Shown: one piece after another, positions 5,697 to 7,981 of the stretch
Layout: the number at the start of each line of letters is the position of its first letter
How positions within the stretch are numbered: the first letter of the stretch is position 1
Translations under genes and position numbers: made by a program
Assembly (NCBI GenBank): GCA_026421135.1
Contig: JAPKCR010000075.1
Coordinates: 1-7,981, forward strand
Direction of reading: 5' to 3'
DNA length: 7,981 nucleotides
Source: Sulfitobacter sp.
GTDB taxonomy: Bacteria > Pseudomonadota > Alphaproteobacteria > Rhodobacterales > Rhodobacteraceae
Notes under the pieces: model-generated
Database searches by the model: none
The model's input: only the letters and a program-made list of their open reading frames with translations
What the model was told of the DNA's origin: nothing

Positions 5697-6368
5697 ATGG
5701 AGAACCAGACAGCTGATATTGAATGGAAAGACAGCGGCGTGCCTGTGTCGTCCAAGTTCGATGATCCGTATTTTAGCCTTGAGGACGGCGTTGCAGAAAC
5801 CGGCCATGTGTTTTTGCAAGGCAATGATCTTCCCAATCGGTTCCGCGACGGGTTTCGCATTGGTGAATTGGGGTTTGGCACAGGCCTTAATTTATTGGTG
5901 GTTTGGGATGCGTGGGCGCGGTCGGGCATCAAAGGCACACTAAATTTCACATCGTTCGAGGCATACCCAATGTCGCGGGACGACATGGCACAGGCCCATC
6001 AAACCTTTCCCGACTTTGATGGCAAACGCGATGCGTTGCTGGATGCCTGGACACCCGAAGGCGGCGAGATGTCATTTCCCGGGCTTGAGGCGAACGTTAT
6101 CATCGGTGATGCGCGGCAGACCGTGCCACGCTGGCAAGGCTTGGCCGATGCATGGTTTCTTGACGGGTTTTCGCCTGCCAAAAACCCCGAGCTGTGGGAG
6201 CCTGATCTGCTAAACGATGTGTTTCGGCACACGGGGCCGTTCGGAACAGCAGCGACCTATACTGCGGCCGGTGCTGTCAGGCGGGCACTGAAATCGGCTG
6301 GTTTTGCCGTGCAACGCACGCAAGGCTATGGCCGCAAGCGCCATATGACGCGGGCGGTCCGCACATGA
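5697..6368 (+). CDS. mnmD: tRNA 5-methylaminomethyl-2-thiouridine methyltransferase MnmD (stand-alone)
   Basis: MnmD is a SAM-dependent enzyme that methylates nm5(s2)U34 to mnm5(s2)U34 in the wobble position of some tRNAs. The 223-residue protein corresponds to the N-terminal domain of E. coli MnmC only. Visible motifs are the N-terminal SSKFDDPYFS (18-27), the SAM-binding GELGFGTGLNLL (56-67), FTSFEAYPM (84-92), and the signature DAWFLDGFSPAKNPELW (151-167), which contains the active site. It ends at RKRHMTRA without the FAD domain. The start is chosen at ATG 5697, preceded by AAGG at 7 nt; a GTG at 5622 is in frame but lies inside the divergent FAD gene. The stop TGA overlaps the next ATG (ATGA), so the downstream transporter is probably translationally coupled. 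The substrate nm5U would need an oxidase acting on MnmEG's cmnm5U, possibly the divergent neighbour. Confidence 0.95.
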   Translation: MENQTADIEWKDSGVPVSSKFDDPYFSLEDGVAETGHVFLQGNDLPNRFRDGFRIGELGFGTGLNLLVVWDAWARSGIKGTLNFTSFEAYPMSRDDMAQAHQTFPDFDGKRDALLDAWTPEGGEMSFPGLEANVIIGDARQTVPRWQGLADAWFLDGFSPAKNPELWEPDLLNDVFRHTGPFGTAATYTAAGAVRRALKSAGFAVQRTQGYGRKRHMTRAVRT

Positions 6369-7264
6369 GCCGCGCCACCAACAAAGCAGCCGCTCTCGCC
6401 CAGTCGAACAACATTCCCTTGGGCATCACCTTGATGGTGCTGACGACTTTTATCTTTGCGGTCCAGGATGGGCTGTCGCGGCATCTGGCGTCTGAATACA
6501 ACGTGATGATGGTGGTGATGATCCGTTATTGGTTCTTTGCCGCATTTGTGATTGCGCTTGCCAAGCGGCATGCTGGCGGCTTGCGGGCCGCGGCCAAGAC
6601 CAGCCAGCCTGTTCTACAAGCCATCCGCGGCTTGCTTTTGGCAGCCGAGATTTGCGTGATGATTGTCGCGTTTACGACCCTTGGGCTGGTGGAAAGCCAT
6701 GCGGTCTTTACCTGCTACCCGCTTTTGGTCGCGGCGCTGTCCGGACCCGTCTTGGGTGAAAGCGTCGGATGGAGGCGTTGGTCTGCAATCGGCGTGGGCT
6801 TCGTCGGCGTCTTGATCATTCTGCAACCGGGTATGAGTGTGTTTGATCCCGCCGCAATCATCCCGTTGATCGCCGCCGCGATGTTTGCGGTTTACGGCTT
6901 GCTGACCCGCTATGTGGGCCGCAAAGACAAAACCGCCACCAGCTTTTTCTGGACCGGGGTCACAGGTTCCATCGCAATGACAGTCGCTGGGATATGGTTC
7001 TGGGAGCCGATGATCGCAACCGACTGGGTTTATATGGGGTGCCTGTGCATCACCGGTGTAACCGGCCACTGGCTGTTGATCCGCTGTTACGAGGTTGCAG
7101 CGGCCAGCGCTGTTCAGCCTTTTGCCTACCTGCAATTGGTCTTTGCCAGCATTATCGGCATCAGCATCTTTGGCGAAGACGTTCGCGTCAATGTTGCAAT
7201 CGGGGCGGCGTTAATCGTGGCCGCTGGTCTATTCACTTTTTGGCGTGAACGGCAACAGAGTTGA
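6365..7264 (+). CDS. DMT-superfamily transporter with two EamA domains
   Basis: The 299-residue inner-membrane protein has about ten hydrophobic helices, near residues 18-36, 46-66, 86-104, 108-128, 138-154, 163-181, 193-213, 220-240, 248-268 and 275-293. This is the usual layout of the EamA/RhaT drug/metabolite transporter family. The first EamA repeat spans about 18-154 and ends VLGESVGWRRWSAIGVGFVG. The second spans about 165-293 and contains AVQPFAYLQLVFASIIG, with GED in the last-loop position typical of the family. A positively charged tail (FWRERQQS) follows. The exporter substrate cannot be inferred; family members export amino acids, purines or other metabolites. The ATG overlaps the mnmD stop by 4 nt, so the two genes are almost certainly one transcript, though no functional link is known. 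The 3' end overlaps the convergent transglycosylase gene by 36 bp. Confidence 0.92.
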   Translation: MSRATNKAAALAQSNNIPLGITLMVLTTFIFAVQDGLSRHLASEYNVMMVVMIRYWFFAAFVIALAKRHAGGLRAAAKTSQPVLQAIRGLLLAAEICVMIVAFTTLGLVESHAVFTCYPLLVAALSGPVLGESVGWRRWSAIGVGFVGVLIILQPGMSVFDPAAIIPLIAAAMFAVYGLLTRYVGRKDKTATSFFWTGVTGSIAMTVAGIWFWEPMIATDWVYMGCLCITGVTGHWLLIRCYEVAAASAVQPFAYLQLVFASIIGISIFGEDVRVNVAIGAALIVAAGLFTFWRERQQS

Positions 7265-7981
7265 CCCGATCAGTTCTTCGGTAAAGGGTTGCGGCAAAGG
7301 GTTTTTGCCCAGCCGCGCACGATAGACCGGCAGACTCTCGGTGACGCGCATCACATAGTTCTGGGTTTCGCGGAACGGGATCATCTCGATCCAGTCGACG
7401 ATATCAATGTCACCCTCGCGTGGGTCGCCATAGGCTGCCATCCAGCGCGGCGGACGTGCGGGACCAGCATTATATGCGGCGGAAACCATAACGACATTGC
7501 CGTCGAACCGTTCTGCCATCTGCGACAGGTATTCCGACCCGAGCCGCGCGTTATAATCGGGATCGGCGGTCAGCCGATCAGTTGTATGCAAATCGCTGAC
7601 CCTCAGATCACGCGCGACGTCATTGGCGGTACCTGGCATCAATTGCATCAAACCACGCGCACCGACACTGCTACGCACGATGGGGTCAAATTCGCTTTCG
7701 CGTCGTGCAATGGCCAGCACCATTTCGGGGGCCATGTTCAGGTCCAGCTTAATCGCGGAATGAAGCGGGTAATATGGTGCAGCAATCGTAATGCCACGCT
7801 GCGCGACCCGCTTGCCGATCATCACGGCAAGATGGGGCTGGCCCACATCAATCGCGGCTTGACCCAAAAGGGCGGCATCATCGGCCAGCAGTTGTTCAGC
7901 GAGATGTGTCCAGAACCTTTCGGCAATGTTTAGCTCGCCGGAAGCTTGAAGAAGCATCCCGGCCTGAAACAAGGGCGCTTG
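7229..7981 (-). CDS. Soluble lytic murein transglycosylase (Slt70-like), C-terminal part, cut by window edge
   Basis: The visible 250 codons are the 3' part of a periplasmic enzyme that cleaves peptidoglycan between MurNAc and GlcNAc with formation of 1,6-anhydro-MurNAc. The first 65 or so residues are helical repeat material, as in the superhelical domain of Slt70. The catalytic SLT domain follows: YYPLHSAIKLDLNMAPEMVL, then ARRESEFDP with the catalytic Glu (codon 7699-7697), SSVGARGLMQLMPGTA, EYLSQMAERFDGN, SAAYNAGP, and the Slt-type end IEMIPFRETQNYVMRV. The reading frame stays open through 7981 (Gln-Ala-Pro-Leu), so the start and any signal peptide lie outside the window. A TTG at 7972 is not the start. 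The stop, complementary to 7229-7231, lies inside the 3' end of the convergent transporter gene. Confidence 0.95.
   Translation of the reverse strand, partial: QAPLFQAGMLLQASGELNIAERFWTHLAEQLLADDAALLGQAAIDVGQPHLAVMIGKRVAQRGITIAAPYYPLHSAIKLDLNMAPEMVLAIARRESEFDPIVRSSVGARGLMQLMPGTANDVARDLRVSDLHTTDRLTADPDYNARLGSEYLSQMAERFDGNVVMVSAAYNAGPARPPRWMAAYGDPREGDIDIVDWIEMIPFRETQNYVMRVTESLPVYRARLGKNPLPQPFTEELIGSTLLPFTPKSE

Noticed and set aside
5636..5986. N-terminal extension of the FAD oxidoreductase frame
   Set aside because: The Rossmann GAGIFG motif must be close to the N-terminus, and the extra 117 codons are antisense to mnmD.
7289..7933. Plus-strand open frame of 214 codons
   Set aside because: It is antisense to the transglycosylase, which keeps the catalytic ARRES, GLMQLMPGTA and AYNAGP motifs in order.

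Overview
The window looks like ordinary chromosomal DNA from a marine alphaproteobacterium of the Rhodobacteraceae (Roseobacter group). This is an inference from protein character: an Nth N-terminus of the rhodobacterial type, a small free-standing Hint-domain protein, an AraC-HTH/methyltransferase fusion, and a stand-alone MnmD beside a DAO-type flavoprotein. Base composition is moderately GC-rich, and genes are packed tightly on both strands. I see no insertion sequence, phage gene, CRISPR array, tRNA or rRNA.

Layout, left to right. A minus-strand 5' fragment of endonuclease III (nth) runs off the left edge. After about 157 bp without a gene comes a plus-strand run: a Hint-domain protein with no canonical Cys nucleophile, an AraC-type HTH fused to O6-alkylguanine-DNA alkyltransferase, and an OmpA-family lipoprotein ended by a strong intrinsic terminator. 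Next is a plus-strand NADPH-dependent FMN reductase-like flavoprotein, tail to tail with a minus-strand VOC (glyoxalase-fold) protein. The VOC gene is divergent, by 24 bp, from a plus-strand double-hotdog hydratase (mesaconyl-C4-CoA hydratase/HTD2-like). That gene converges on a minus-strand FAD-dependent oxidoreductase. Divergent from the oxidoreductase by 61 bp is mnmD, which overlaps by ATGA with a ten-helix EamA/DMT transporter. The transporter converges, with a 36-bp overlap, on the 3' part of a soluble lytic transglycosylase that leaves through the right edge.

Functional threads. DNA repair is represented by nth and the alkyltransferase. The cell envelope is represented by the OmpA-like lipoprotein and the transglycosylase. 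tRNA wobble modification is represented by mnmD and possibly its divergent FAD partner, which together resemble E. coli MnmC split in two. The rest is housekeeping or unassigned metabolism. All three convergent gene pairs overlap at their 3' ends, two of them by exactly 4 nt with interlocked stop codons.

I found no clearly new multi-gene system. The points most worth checking are the split MnmC-like pair, the Cys-less Hint protein, the alkyltransferase fused to an HTH without the Ada sensor domain, and a Ser-to-Arg change in a conserved Nth motif.
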